Below are positions 26,277 to 35,451 of a stretch of 64,000 nucleotides of DNA, in pieces. Under the pieces are notes generated by a model. It saw only the letters and a program-made list of their open reading frames with translations. It was not told where the DNA came from and made no database searches. Each line of letters starts with the position of its first letter. The first letter of the stretch is position 1. A program made the translations under genes and the position numbers. This DNA comes from Pseudomonadota bacterium (GTDB taxonomy: Bacteria > Pseudomonadota > Gammaproteobacteria > Burkholderiales > Chitinibacteraceae). The DNA is taken from the NCBI GenBank assembly GCA_026399755.1, contig JAPLQI010000045.1, positions 36,795 through 100,794 of the forward strand, read 5' to 3'.

Positions 26277-27440
26277 TTACTGCATCACCACTCGCCGCAT
26301 TTTCTGCGCGGTGTAGCTCAGGCTTGCAAGCAAAATCACGATGCAAACCAATATGGGGATCAGCACTTCTGCAAGGCTCAAGGTTTCGCCATTCAGTATT
26401 TTGATAATCAGCTGGTTTTGCGCCAAGAGCGGCGTCCAAGAAAACCATACTGGATCAGCCCCCTGTTTTAACATGCCAATCACCAAAGCCAGCGGTGCAA
26501 GCAGCATCAACATCGAGTTTCTGGCCTGTGCTTCCTTATGGCTTTTACCATTAATCGCCACAGCGATTTGCAGGGCGGCAATGGCTAGCGCCAGCGGGCA
26601 TAGCACGGCCAAAAATACAAAAGCGTCTTTAATTGAGAATTGAAAAGCAATTTTTAATACTTCGTTTTTAATTAAAAATAGCGAGGGAAAAATACTCATC
26701 ACATTAAAAAACAATACACAAACCGTGAGCGTGCCAACCGCCGCCCATTTTCCCAAAGCAAAATGCCAGCTCGATACGGGATTCATCATTAAGGGCTCTA
26801 AAGAGCCACGCTCCCGCTCCCCTGCCGAAGTATCAATCGCCGCATACATGCCCACACCTAATAGCGTCATGATAAACATAAAGGGCAGCATTTCTTTTAA
26901 GCCAGCACTCTGCTGATTTTTTGCGCGGCTTAGATGGCGCTCTTCTACTTTTAATCCCGCCAACACTTCTGCCGAAACACCGCGCAATGCCAAATTTAAC
27001 CCCGCCCTTTCTTGCATAAAGCCCTGCAATAATAGTTTCACCGGCCGTACTCCCATTTGGGAATCTTTATTGGCTAAATCGCTGATAATTTCTACCTTCG
27101 GTGCAATGCCTTGGGCAAACTGGCTGGCAAAGTCTTTAGATAAAAATAGCACTGGCTCGATGTATTCCTTACTATGCAATTTTTGGGCGTAATCTGCTGT
27201 GGCGGGTTTAATTTCAAAGCCTTGGCGCTGAATATAATTCACCAGCTCCGGCGCGTATTCAGCGCCTAGTACGCGAATAAAGCGTTTTTCGTTTTGCTCA
27301 TCCATTCTGGAATAAGCTTCAGAGCTGATAAATAAAAAAAAGGGCATGCCCATTAAAGAAGACAAAATCACCACCAGCATGGTGCGCTTGTCTCTTAATG
27401 AATCAATCCATTCTTTTTTAAATATTTCCCAAATCATCAT
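26277..27440 (-). CDS. ABC-2 type transporter permease (NatB-like)
   Basis: 387 aa from ATG at 27440; a TTG ten codons upstream is possible, and neither has a good ribosome site. A membrane helix near the N-terminus (RTMLVVILSSLMGMPFFLF) is followed by a large soluble domain and then about five C-terminal helices. GERERGSLEPLMMNPVSS is the motif of NatB/ABC-2 permeases near the first C-terminal helix. It pairs with the ATPase at 27850, from which it is separated by 409 bases of repeats. Likely an efflux system; substrate unknown. Confidence 0.88.
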   Translation of the reverse strand: MMIWEIFKKEWIDSLRDKRTMLVVILSSLMGMPFFLFISSEAYSRMDEQNEKRFIRVLGAEYAPELVNYIQRQGFEIKPATADYAQKLHSKEYIEPVLFLSKDFASQFAQGIAPKVEIISDLANKDSQMGVRPVKLLLQGFMQERAGLNLALRGVSAEVLAGLKVEERHLSRAKNQQSAGLKEMLPFMFIMTLLGVGMYAAIDTSAGERERGSLEPLMMNPVSSWHFALGKWAAVGTLTVCVLFFNVMSIFPSLFLIKNEVLKIAFQFSIKDAFVFLAVLCPLALAIAALQIAVAINGKSHKEAQARNSMLMLLAPLALVIGMLKQGADPVWFSWTPLLAQNQLIIKILNGETLSLAEVLIPILVCIVILLASLSYTAQKMRRVVMQ

Positions 27441-27504
27441 GCGATATCCGATATCAAATAGGGTCAAAAAGACCTGTAGGCATAGAGCACATTAAAAAAG
27501 ATCC

Positions 27505-27796
27505 AAAAGAGCTGTAGACACAGAGCTAAATGAGAACACGAAGCACACAGAGAAAACCAAAAATACTAAGTAGTGTTTTTGGTCTGCATATGAGGTTTCC
27601 CTCACTCAGCGATTTATCACGTAAGCCAAGCTACGAAACGACAAGCATTGAATCATCGTAGGGCGGGTGCAACCCGCGTTCTTTTCAGCGTTGCTCGCGG
27701 GTTACACCCGCCCTACAAAGAACGTTTCGCATAAGTTGCGGACTAAGCTCATCACTCATTCGTTTTTCTCTGTGTGCTCTGTGTCTACAGACCTAA
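27505..27796. repeat. Type A inverted-repeat element with a REP pair inside
   Basis: CTGTAGACACAGAG (27512-27525) and its perfect complement (27777-27790) bound about 290 bases. This is twice the usual length because a REP pair (27658-27716) and neighbouring DNA lie inside. It occupies most of the gap between the ABC ATPase and its permease. Confidence 0.75.
27658..27716. repeat. BIME nested within a type A element
   Basis: The left arm, GTAG plus GGCGGGT-GCA-ACCCGC, and the right arm ending CCCGCCCTAC form an inverted REP pair. Its position inside the type A element shows that it arrived later. Confidence 0.8.
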
Positions 27797-27848
27797 GGTT
27801 CTAAGGTTCTAAGGTTCTAAGGTTCTAAGGTTCTAAGGTTCTAAGGTT
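27793..27848. repeat. Seven exact tandem copies of CTAAGGTT
   Basis: An 8-base unit is repeated seven times without change. It abuts the stop codon of the ABC ATPase (stop at 27850-27852), between that gene and the type A element. The arrangement is prone to slippage but lies outside the coding frame. Confidence 0.95.
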
Positions 27849-27849
27849 T

Positions 27850-28608
27850 TCAAGCAAACGCCAGTTTCACAAAAGCGTCTTCAAAATTGCTTTCTGCGGC
27901 CTGATCTAATAGCTCGGCTACCGTACCCTGTGCAACGGTTTCGCCGCCTGCCACGATCACTACATGATCGCAAAGCCGCTCTACTTCTTGCATGATATGC
28001 GTCGAGAACAGAATGCATTTGCCGCCGCCAGCTGGCGATTTTAGCCATGCCAGAAACTCGCGCAGCGCTCTTGTTGCCAACACATCAAGACCATTTGTGG
28101 GCTCGTCCAGAATGATATTCTGCGGATCATGCACCAACGCCCTTGCCAGTGCCGTTTTCATTTTCTCACCCTGACTAAAGCCTTCGCAGCGGCGCTCCAT
28201 CAAAGCGCGCATATCTAGCGCATCGGCCAGCGCCGTGGCTCGCGCATTGGCCTCGTCATGGCTCATGCCGTGCAGCACACCGTAGTAAGCAATGTTTTCA
28301 CGGGCGCTCAGCCTTGGGTACAAGCCCCTAGCATCAGACAACACCCCCATCCTCGCTTGCGTGGCCTGCTTGCCTGCCTCCACCTGCACACCATCGACCA
28401 ACACCCGTCCGGAATCCGCAGGTAGTAAGGCGGCAATCATGCGCAAAGTAGTGGTCTTGCCCGCGCCATTCGCGCCCAACAAGCCCGTCACCACACCATC
28501 TGCTGCGCGAAAATGAATATCCTTCACCGCCTGCACCACGCTTTTAGAACGACGCGGCCAAGCTGTTTCACGAACAAATTGCTTAGATAATTGCTCGACA
28601 ATAATCAT
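27850..28608 (-). CDS. ABC transporter ATP-binding protein (NatA-like)
   Basis: 252-aa ATPase. Walker A GANGAGKTT is near residues 44-52, the signature FSQGEKMKTALARAL near 142-156 (FSQGE in place of the usual LSGGQ) and Walker B NIILDEPTNGLD near 163-174. The H-loop histidine is in STHIMQEVERL. This NatA/CcmA-like form serves ABC-2 permeases such as the one downstream at 26277. The transcript would have to cross the tandem 8-mers and nested inverted repeats to reach the permease. Confidence 0.92.
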   Translation of the reverse strand: MIIVEQLSKQFVRETAWPRRSKSVVQAVKDIHFRAADGVVTGLLGANGAGKTTTLRMIAALLPADSGRVLVDGVQVEAGKQATQARMGVLSDARGLYPRLSARENIAYYGVLHGMSHDEANARATALADALDMRALMERRCEGFSQGEKMKTALARALVHDPQNIILDEPTNGLDVLATRALREFLAWLKSPAGGGKCILFSTHIMQEVERLCDHVVIVAGGETVAQGTVAELLDQAAESNFEDAFVKLAFA

Positions 28609-28642
28609 GCTGCTATCACAAACATTGAATCATTCCTTTGAG

Positions 28643-28762
28643 AACCCAAATCTTGAACCACGGAGGACACAGAGAACACGGAGTTACACGGAGAAAAACA
28701 ATTCAAGATTTTCTCCGTGACCCTCCGTGTTCTCCTTTACTCCGTGGTTCAAAGTTTGGGTT
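28643..28762. repeat. Inverted-repeat element, type B
   Basis: Ends AACCCAAATCTTGAACCACG and CGTGGTTCAAAGTTTGGGTT are complementary over 22 bases with two mismatches. The interior is similar to the copy at 10405-10535 (CACAGAGAACACGGAG against CTCCGTGTTCTCC). It lies between the ABC ATPase and the upstream hydrolase gene. Confidence 0.8.
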
Positions 28763-28773
28763 TTGCACTTGGG

Positions 28774-30162
28774 CTATCCCTTAGGCAAGACCCACACCAC
28801 AGGCCTTGGGATGGGTTTTACGCAGCTTAGGTCTACTTTTTGCGCGTCTTCTGCATTTATAAAGCGATACACCAAATCATCCACGCAGCTTTGCATCAGC
28901 ATGCCGTGGCCGGATTTGCCCAGCACCACCTGCCGAGCCTTGGCTCCCAGCGCTTTAGCGACGTGGGTCGCGTGCTGAGGCGGCGTAACCGGATCAAGCC
29001 CGCCACTCAGTAGCAATACAGGTGCAGCGCTTTTCGGCAGTGTATAGAAAGCCGCAGGCACAGTGCCGCGCGGCCAAACACCGCAAACTTTGCGGTAGGT
29101 TTCACTACGAAAGCGGCCAAAATCATCATCTACTACTGGCAAGCGGCCCGCTTCCTCGGCACACCAAACCGAATAATGCATACCTGCAAAAATCTTGCCT
29201 GCATTGGGCAAAGCCGTCTGCCCGCTAAGTGCCAGCAGCGGATTAAAGCGCCCAGCCTTTGCTTCGGTAATGGCAAACGGTAAGCCTGCGCTATTCACCG
29301 GCGAATACAGCACCGCCGACACCATGCCCAACACGGTATCACGGCTCATGTTCACGGTTGCCTCGGTGCTTAAACGAGGATGCTTGAGTACGGTAGGTTT
29401 GGGCATGCTGGCAAGCAGCTCTCGCCAGTTTTGCGCCAGTTGGGGATAGGCTTGTTGGCAAGCGGCATCGCGCTTGCAATCGTTAAACAGGCTATCGAGT
29501 GATTTTTGTATGTCGTTGCCGGATATTGCGTAATCGGGCGGCAACACGCCATCGAGCACCACACGCTGCACCGCTAGTGGATATTGGCGTAAATACTCCA
29601 GCCCCAAACGAGTACCGTAGGAAACGCCAACTAAATTAATAGCCGGATAGCCCTCGGCCATACGCACGGCTTCTAAATCTTGCACGGCAATCGAAGTAGT
29701 GAAGAAGCGCAGATCGCCATAGGGTAGTTTTTGCAAAACCGCTTGGCAGCGCTTGATTTCACGCATCGCGCCCTCGCTATCGGCAATCTTGCTTAAATCC
29801 TGTGTTTCTGGGCACTCCAAAGGCGCAGAGCGTCCCGTGCCGCGCTGATCTACAAACACTAAATCGCGGCGGCGCTGCAATTTATTGAGTGGGCCTTCCG
29901 CCCAGCTGGCGATATTTATCGCACTTTGGCCTGGGCCACCCGCCAGCATAAACACGGGATCGGCGAGTTTATTGCGGTCTTGGGCCTGCAAAATCATATA
30001 GTGAATTTGAATTTTTTGACCAGAAGGCTGGCTAGGATTAAGCGGGCGTTCAATTTGCCCGCACTGTACTTCGCTGGCAAAGCCATCAATACGGCAAGGC
30101 TTAGTTGCCGCATTGGCAGAAAAGCTGAATAAGAGGAGGGCGAGGATTAATACTTGCATCAC
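28774..30162 (-). CDS. Secreted alpha/beta hydrolase, tripeptidyl aminopeptidase (TAP) type
   Basis: 462 aa with an N-terminal signal peptide (VLILALLLFSFSANA). The oxyanion motif GGPGQSA, FVDQRGTGRS and the nucleophile elbow GVSYGTRLG (catalytic serine) lie in order. A Cys-rich lid region follows, and the C-terminal TAP-like domain carries the Asp (SGGLDPVTP) and His (GKSGHGML). Likely a periplasmic or secreted peptidase of family S33 acting on short peptides. Same strand as the ABC exporter genes; common transcription is possible but unproven. Confidence 0.9.
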   Translation of the reverse strand: MMQVLILALLLFSFSANAATKPCRIDGFASEVQCGQIERPLNPSQPSGQKIQIHYMILQAQDRNKLADPVFMLAGGPGQSAINIASWAEGPLNKLQRRRDLVFVDQRGTGRSAPLECPETQDLSKIADSEGAMREIKRCQAVLQKLPYGDLRFFTTSIAVQDLEAVRMAEGYPAINLVGVSYGTRLGLEYLRQYPLAVQRVVLDGVLPPDYAISGNDIQKSLDSLFNDCKRDAACQQAYPQLAQNWRELLASMPKPTVLKHPRLSTEATVNMSRDTVLGMVSAVLYSPVNSAGLPFAITEAKAGRFNPLLALSGQTALPNAGKIFAGMHYSVWCAEEAGRLPVVDDDFGRFRSETYRKVCGVWPRGTVPAAFYTLPKSAAPVLLLSGGLDPVTPPQHATHVAKALGAKARQVVLGKSGHGMLMQSCVDDLVYRFINAEDAQKVDLSCVKPIPRPVVWVLPKG

Positions 30163-30734
30163 TATCTTTGTATTAATAAGATTGGTGCAAGTATAACCTA
30201 GGGCCTACCTAAAACGTGGCGGGCAAAAACTGAAAAGCCCTAATCGCATAATAATCAGTCTTGGCGTTCCATTCATAATTACGCTGAGCGAGAAAAAGCC
30301 CCGTGCAGCGTGAGATCGATGTGCGTATCAACGGGCTTAACAACGAAGACAGGCCCAAGGTAATGACGGATAAGCGATCATTACGGGGCGTAAAGGGATG
30401 TTGATGCGGGGTTTAACTCGGAGGGGATTTTAGCGGCTTGTGCTAAAGCAACTTGTAAGTCAGTTGCTGAGAAGGGGGCATTTAAAAACGACTTGCCGAC
30501 ACAAATTGGCCTAACAGGCCACGATTCCAGCAAAGGTGCAAGCTGCGCCAAGCGGGTGGAAAGAGATCAGATGCGCGATAAGCACAAGGCTATGCAATTT
30601 ACGGCCTTTGACGTGTTGCAGCACGTCAATATCATCTGAGTTTTCGATGACCTAGCCTTTTGCGCAAACTACATATCCGATCTCATTTCTATTGAAATTG
30701 GCCCCCTAAAAAGAGGGGCCGTTTCAAATTACAC
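30163..30734. other. Gene-poor stretch with a possible gene relic
   Basis: No complete gene is visible. A plus-strand frame is open from 30394 to 30639 (82 codons, no usable start) and reads LAACAKATCKSVAEKGAFKN onward, ending QHVNII. Just upstream another frame reads QREIDVRINGLNNEDRPK before a stop near 30403. Together they look like an eroded coding sequence with a frameshift. I do not recognise the family. Confidence 0.35.
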
Positions 30735-31316
30735 TCAATGTTGTACGTTGATTCTCTTCGCTTCATTGAGACAATTCATCTTGGTGTCGCCAGACAGCGC
30801 ATCACATTTTTCCTTCGCTGTGGCATAGGCGGCATCTTGCTTATCGGTTACCGAGCCCTTACGGACATCAGTGTTTTTTTCTCGTGCCTTGGCGTTAGTA
30901 TCCGAGGTTTTTTCCGCTACTTTTGCGTCAGCTTTAGCGCTAACGTATGCGCCCTTTGCTTCCTTGCGGCAAACGTCTTTGGCATTGCCGGAGGCGTCAT
31001 CACACTTTTCCTTAGCTACGGCATATACAGCATCCGCCTTCGCCATCCGCAAGTCGTATTGATGCTTGTCGCTAGGGTTGTTTTTCACCTCAAGTTCAGC
31101 TTTGGCGACCTTTTCACGGCCTTTGGCTTCTTCGCTACAAACATCTTTGACATTGCCTGTTATCGGTTTGCAAGTAGCTTGCTCTGACTTATACGCAACC
31201 GAAATATCCTCCTTGGCGGCTTTGTAGTCTGGCTTCAACATCGCATCACCGATAGCGCTAGTACTTACGCCAAGAAATAATGTGATTGAAAGTGCGGTTA
31301 GGTTCAACTTTTTCAT
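30735..31316 (-). CDS. Periplasmic protein with three CX10C modules (hypothetical)
   Basis: 193 aa with a signal peptide (LNLTALSITLFLGVSTSAIG). Three similar modules follow, each with two cysteines exactly 11 residues apart: C49/C60, C105/C116 and C171/C182. Each is followed by a KEAKG- or NEAK-like sequence. The linkers are Lys/Ala-rich and probably helical. I infer that each pair forms a disulfide, giving a helical periplasmic rod. Proteins of this make-up occur in betaproteobacteria without known function. There is no clear operon partner. Confidence 0.75.
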   Translation of the reverse strand: MKKLNLTALSITLFLGVSTSAIGDAMLKPDYKAAKEDISVAYKSEQATCKPITGNVKDVCSEEAKGREKVAKAELEVKNNPSDKHQYDLRMAKADAVYAVAKEKCDDASGNAKDVCRKEAKGAYVSAKADAKVAEKTSDTNAKAREKNTDVRKGSVTDKQDAAYATAKEKCDALSGDTKMNCLNEAKRINVQH

Positions 31317-32128
31317 GGTTATTCGTTATTAATTTGGAAAAAAATATTTCAGCTGGCTTAAAAAAATTGCGGCAAAAAGAATCATTCGGTCGCATCAACC
31401 GTAAACATATCCACACCCTTACACTGCTTTGGGTCGCAGAATTCAAGTGTCACTCGCAAGCGATTGCAATGTCTGTACGATTCCGCACATACGATAAAAT
31501 CGCCTCAAACGCCCAATCCCCACCTCGGCCTCGCGTTCTGGTCAGGAAAGCTCGCGTATGAGCGCAGGGTGAGCGCTAAAGAAATCCACTCTTTATTTTT
31601 ATATCTGAGTATTTGTGTTTAGTTGCCGCCATCCCACAACCAGGAAGCACGGATGGCTTATCTCCTAAAAAACGAGGATGCAAACTTTAAATAAGAAATA
31701 GCCAGCAGGGTGCTTGAGCCGAGCTCAATAGCAAAAGGGGCCAACAGAATCGGTGAAGGGAAAAAAGGAAGATACTAGGGAGATGGCACTGCCGAGCAAT
31801 TCGGCGGAAGATCAAAATAGATAATCAGTAGCTTGGCTTAGCAGCCATATCGCGTTATAGGCATCAAGTTAGGTATTGCTATGCCCATAACCGTTCATTT
31901 GCAAGCTTTGCATCAATACTTAGGGCGGATGAAACCCGTCAGACTTTGGTATGAAGTGCCACGAGAACGGCGGGTTTCACCCGCCCTACGAAAAAATCAG
32001 CGCATATCTTTGGATTAACTTAATGCCTATAGGCTTATATAGGCAATATCGCGTAACCCAATACCCTTTTGCATAAATATAGGGCTACGCTGATTTTACT
32101 TAAGCGAATAGCAATAGATGGCTCACGA
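31317..32128. other. Long non-coding stretch
   Basis: 812 bases without a credible gene. Short frames here lack ribosome sites and coding character. The only recognisable item is the REP pair at 31920-31989. Confidence 0.6.
31920..31989. repeat. BIME: paired inverted REP elements, partly eroded
   Basis: The left arm has drifted (TTAGGGCGGATGAAACCCGT) while the right arm is intact (GGCGGGT-TTC-ACCCGCC then CTAC). The 28-base centre resembles the copy at 21710 (AGACTTTGG). Confidence 0.75.
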
Positions 32129-33433
32129 TCAGCTCACCATTTCCCGCGGATAAATTCTCACCAACACTATCCTTGGCCCATTCATTTTTTTGACCACGGC
32201 ATCGAAGTGGTCGAACTCAATACGCTGACCTTCCGTGGGCAAATCGCCCAGCTGCTGCATGATCAAGCCGCCGACCGAATCCACATCGGTGTCTTCGATA
32301 TCAATGCCCAAGGCACGCTCTAGGGTAAAGATGGTTAAGCTGCCTTTACCGATCATCGAGCCATCATCCATCTTGGACCATTCATTCTGTGCCTGGCGGA
32401 ATTCGTCACGAATCTCGCCCACCAAAGCACCAAGCAAATTATCTAAGGTGATAAAGCCTAAGGGCTGGCCGTCTTGATACGCCACCACGGCAAAGTGGGG
32501 GGCACCATGCTGAAAGCGCTTAAACAATTCAGACGCAGATAAACGCGGCGATACGGTTTGCACCGGACGCGCCAGCTTATCCAATCGCTCCGGCATCTCG
32601 CCCTTACGCATGGCAAAGAAAATATCTTTTAAATGGAGCACCGACTGCACATGGCCGTTTTCGTCCAACAAGGGATAACGGCTATAACGGTGCTGAACAA
32701 TTTTATCTAAGCTGGTTTCAATATCAGCGCTGGCAGATAGGGCCACTGCTTCGCTAAATGGGTGCATTAAATCGGCCACATCCAAGTCGCGGAAATCCAG
32801 TGCCTGCGCCAACACACGCCAATCGTCTTCAGAATATTGATCATCGGACTGAGAGGTGCGCAAAATCAGCTTGAGCTCGTCAGAAGAATAATGGCTGTCG
32901 TGCCCGGGAGTTGCATCTAAACCTACTTTACGCAGCAGCCAGTTGGAGCTGTGATTGAGCACCCAAATTGCCGGATACATCAGCCAGTAAAAGCAATACA
33001 GCGGCACCGCTGTCCACATACTGACTTTACCCGGCATACGAATCGCCATGGATTTGGGGGCCAGCTCGCCCACCACAATATGCAGATAAGAAATAATAAA
33101 GAAGGCCACGGCAAAGGCTATGGTATGCACCAAGGCTGCATTCACAATACCGAGAGCACCAAATAATGGCTCCAGTAGCTGAACGAAAGCAGGCTCACCA
33201 ATCCAACCAAGACCAAGGGATGAGAGGGTAATACCGAGTTGGCAAGCTGAAAGGTAAGCGTCTAAATCGCCATGCACTTTCAGTAAAATACGCCCGCGCC
33301 AGCCCATTGTTTTGGCAATGGCTTTGACACGAGTAGAGCGTAATTTAACTAAACCAAACTCTGCGGCCACAAAAAAGCCGTTAAGAAGCACAAGCAGAAA
33401 AGCGAGAATAATCAATAAGATACTACTGCCCAT
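32129..33433 (-). CDS. CNNM/CorC (HlyC-like) family membrane protein
   Basis: 434 aa. An N-terminal CNNM membrane domain with about four helices (residues about 1-190, starting ILLIILAFLLVLLNGFFVAAEF) is followed by a CBS pair (about 215-335, DVADLMHPFSEAVAL to GFITLDNLLGALVGEI). A C-terminal CorC_HlyC domain completes it (about 345-430, LPTEGQRIEFDHFDAVVKKM). Family members are linked to Mg/Co efflux or ion homeostasis; the older name hemolysin is misleading. Single gene, with 155 bases free upstream. Confidence 0.92.
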   Translation of the reverse strand: MGSSILLIILAFLLVLLNGFFVAAEFGLVKLRSTRVKAIAKTMGWRGRILLKVHGDLDAYLSACQLGITLSSLGLGWIGEPAFVQLLEPLFGALGIVNAALVHTIAFAVAFFIISYLHIVVGELAPKSMAIRMPGKVSMWTAVPLYCFYWLMYPAIWVLNHSSNWLLRKVGLDATPGHDSHYSSDELKLILRTSQSDDQYSEDDWRVLAQALDFRDLDVADLMHPFSEAVALSASADIETSLDKIVQHRYSRYPLLDENGHVQSVLHLKDIFFAMRKGEMPERLDKLARPVQTVSPRLSASELFKRFQHGAPHFAVVAYQDGQPLGFITLDNLLGALVGEIRDEFRQAQNEWSKMDDGSMIGKGSLTIFTLERALGIDIEDTDVDSVGGLIMQQLGDLPTEGQRIEFDHFDAVVKKMNGPRIVLVRIYPREMVS

Positions 33434-33588
33434 ATCCGGAGTTTCAAGAAACTCCTATCCTTTTTTGTTGTTGAGTTAATGCACATTATGCAGCAACAAG
33501 GCTACTTTCGCCTCATTGCCTTGGTAAATGGCAAAATTAGGCACAAATCTCCCTTCCCCCTCCAATTCGACTCAAGCCACGCCAGCAA

Positions 33589-34575
33589 TCAAGCAAATAC
33601 CTCAGCCAAATTCACACTGGACGACTTACCCAGCTTGAGATGATGGGCTGCCAGCCATTTCTGCCCCGCCTCTCGCCCTAGGTCTTTGAGCGTGGAAAAG
33701 AATTTTAGATTCACTGCTAATTTAGATTCGGCATCAAATTGTGCTAAATCCGCCTCAATCAAATGAAAATGAGTACGGGCCATATCCCGATCTAATTTAG
33801 ACCAAGTAAATAATGGCCGATGCGCTTTTAGCCGAGTAAACATTTGCATCTCACGTAAAAAACCCGATTGAAACGTGATATCTATAATCCTGCTTTGAAT
33901 CTCTCTAGCAGAATCAGGCGTGGCGTCATGAAATAGGGGCTGCAATAAAATCAGCAAAATATCATAAGCATCACAGTGATCAAATAATGGGAACACCGCT
34001 GGGTTAGCCGAATAAGCACCATCCCAATAAGGCTCTCCATCGATTAATACGCTGCGGTACATCGTAGGCAGGCAAGCAGAGGCCAAAATCACATCCGTGC
34101 TCATTTCATGATTTTGAAAAATCCTTAACTTGCCTGAATTAGCATGCGTCGTGGCAATAAATAATTTAACCGGGCTATGCTTTTGCAAAGCGGCAAAATC
34201 AATTTGATTTGTAACCAAATCACGTAGCGGATTTAAATCAAAAGGATTCATTTGGCTAGGTGATAAAATACGCGTCCACTGCTGCATTGCCTTGGTCACC
34301 GAGCTGATGCCTGCACCGTCGCCTTGGCCTAAATCCCTCGGCATACTATTGGCTAGCGACTGCCAAAACTGATCCAGCGCCAACCTTGCCCCGCTCGCGC
34401 CGCCATCCATCAAGCCCTGCGCCAGCACCACGGCATTCATCGCCCCCGCACTGGTGCCGCTGACGCCCTCAAACTTAATGCGCCCGTCTTCAAGCAAGGC
34501 ATCGAGCACGCCCCAAGTAAATGCGCCATGCGCACCACCACCTTGCAAAGCAAGATTAATCACTTTCTTAGTCAT
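33589..34575 (-). CDS. Patatin-like phospholipase
   Basis: 328-aa lipid acyl hydrolase. The oxyanion motif GGGAHGAFTWG is near residues 11-21, the nucleophile elbow GTSAG (catalytic Ser) near 41-45, and the dyad Asp in YWDGAYSANP near 195. A C-terminal DUF3734-like region follows. ATG at 34575 is chosen over one ten codons upstream because GAGGG sits at the right distance and the protein then starts MTKKVINLALQGGG, as in relatives. No membrane signal is seen, so it is probably cytoplasmic. Confidence 0.9.
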   Translation of the reverse strand: MTKKVINLALQGGGAHGAFTWGVLDALLEDGRIKFEGVSGTSAGAMNAVVLAQGLMDGGASGARLALDQFWQSLANSMPRDLGQGDGAGISSVTKAMQQWTRILSPSQMNPFDLNPLRDLVTNQIDFAALQKHSPVKLFIATTHANSGKLRIFQNHEMSTDVILASACLPTMYRSVLIDGEPYWDGAYSANPAVFPLFDHCDAYDILLILLQPLFHDATPDSAREIQSRIIDITFQSGFLREMQMFTRLKAHRPLFTWSKLDRDMARTHFHLIEADLAQFDAESKLAVNLKFFSTLKDLGREAGQKWLAAHHLKLGKSSSVNLAEVFA

Positions 34576-34767
34576 AGCCAGCCCTCTGCAGCGTAAACCT
34601 TGCAAATGCGGTGTTCAAACCGCCAGCGTTTGATGCAGCCCCATAAGCCATAGCTTAAAGCAGGGAGATTAAATTTATGCTGCAATGCAGCATAGCAGGA
34701 AATACGCTGACAACCGCGGCACAAAGTCACTTACAATCAAGACCATCCAATAAGAGCGATCTCACTT

Positions 34768-35451
34768 ATGTCATCCATCATCCTGATCGAAGACGAAGCG
34801 GCCATCACCGATACGCTACGCTTTGCGCTGGAGCGAGAAGGCTTTAGCGTGAGCTGCTACAGCCTAGCGAGTGAAGGCGAGGCGGCGATTCAGTCGCAAA
34901 AGCCTGATCTGCTGATTTTAGATATTGGCCTGCCCGACGATAGCGGGCTGGAAGTGCTAAAACGCCTGCGCCGCCATAGCGAGCTACCCGTGCTACTGCT
35001 CACCGCCAGAAGCGAGGAATTCGATCGGATTTTAGGTTTGGAATTAGGCGCGGACGATTATGTGCTCAAGCCCTTTAGCCCGCGCGAAGTCGCCGCAAGA
35101 GTCAAAGCCATTTTAAAGCGCAGCAGCCCCGCCACTTCCATCAGCCATTCTGCCATCCATAACGGCCTGTTTGTACACGATGCCCATGCCAAACGCGTTC
35201 AATACGCGGGTAATAATCTGACGCTTACCCCATCAGAATACCGCCTGCTCATCACCCTACTCGCCCATCCCGGCCAGGTATTTAGCCGTGCCCAATTGCT
35301 AGATGCGCTCGGTGAAGCCGCCGAAGATAGCTTCGAGCGCACCATCGACAGCCATATCAAAAGCCTGCGTGCCAAATTGCGGGTGGTGCGGCCCGATCAC
35401 GACCCCATCGCCACCCACCGTGGCTTTGGCTATGCGTTGGAGCAGGTTTAA
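34768..35451 (+). CDS. creB: Response regulator CreB
   Basis: 227-aa OmpR-family regulator. The receiver domain has the acidic pocket EDE near residues 8-10, phospho-acceptor Asp52 in LLILDIGLPDD, and the conserved Lys in YVLKPFSP. A winged-helix DNA-binding domain follows (LTPSEYRLLITLL, SFERTIDSHIKSLRAKL). The stop overlaps the creC start by one base. The assignment to CreB rather than another OmpR regulator rests on sequence character and on the presence of creC and creD next to it. Confidence 0.92.
   Translation: MSSIILIEDEAAITDTLRFALEREGFSVSCYSLASEGEAAIQSQKPDLLILDIGLPDDSGLEVLKRLRRHSELPVLLLTARSEEFDRILGLELGADDYVLKPFSPREVAARVKAILKRSSPATSISHSAIHNGLFVHDAHAKRVQYAGNNLTLTPSEYRLLITLLAHPGQVFSRAQLLDALGEAAEDSFERTIDSHIKSLRAKLRVVRPDHDPIATHRGFGYALEQV

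Noticed and set aside
31286..31561. 91-codon plus-strand ORF
   Set aside because: Starts antisense to the signal peptide of a real gene, has no ribosome site and no recognisable motif.
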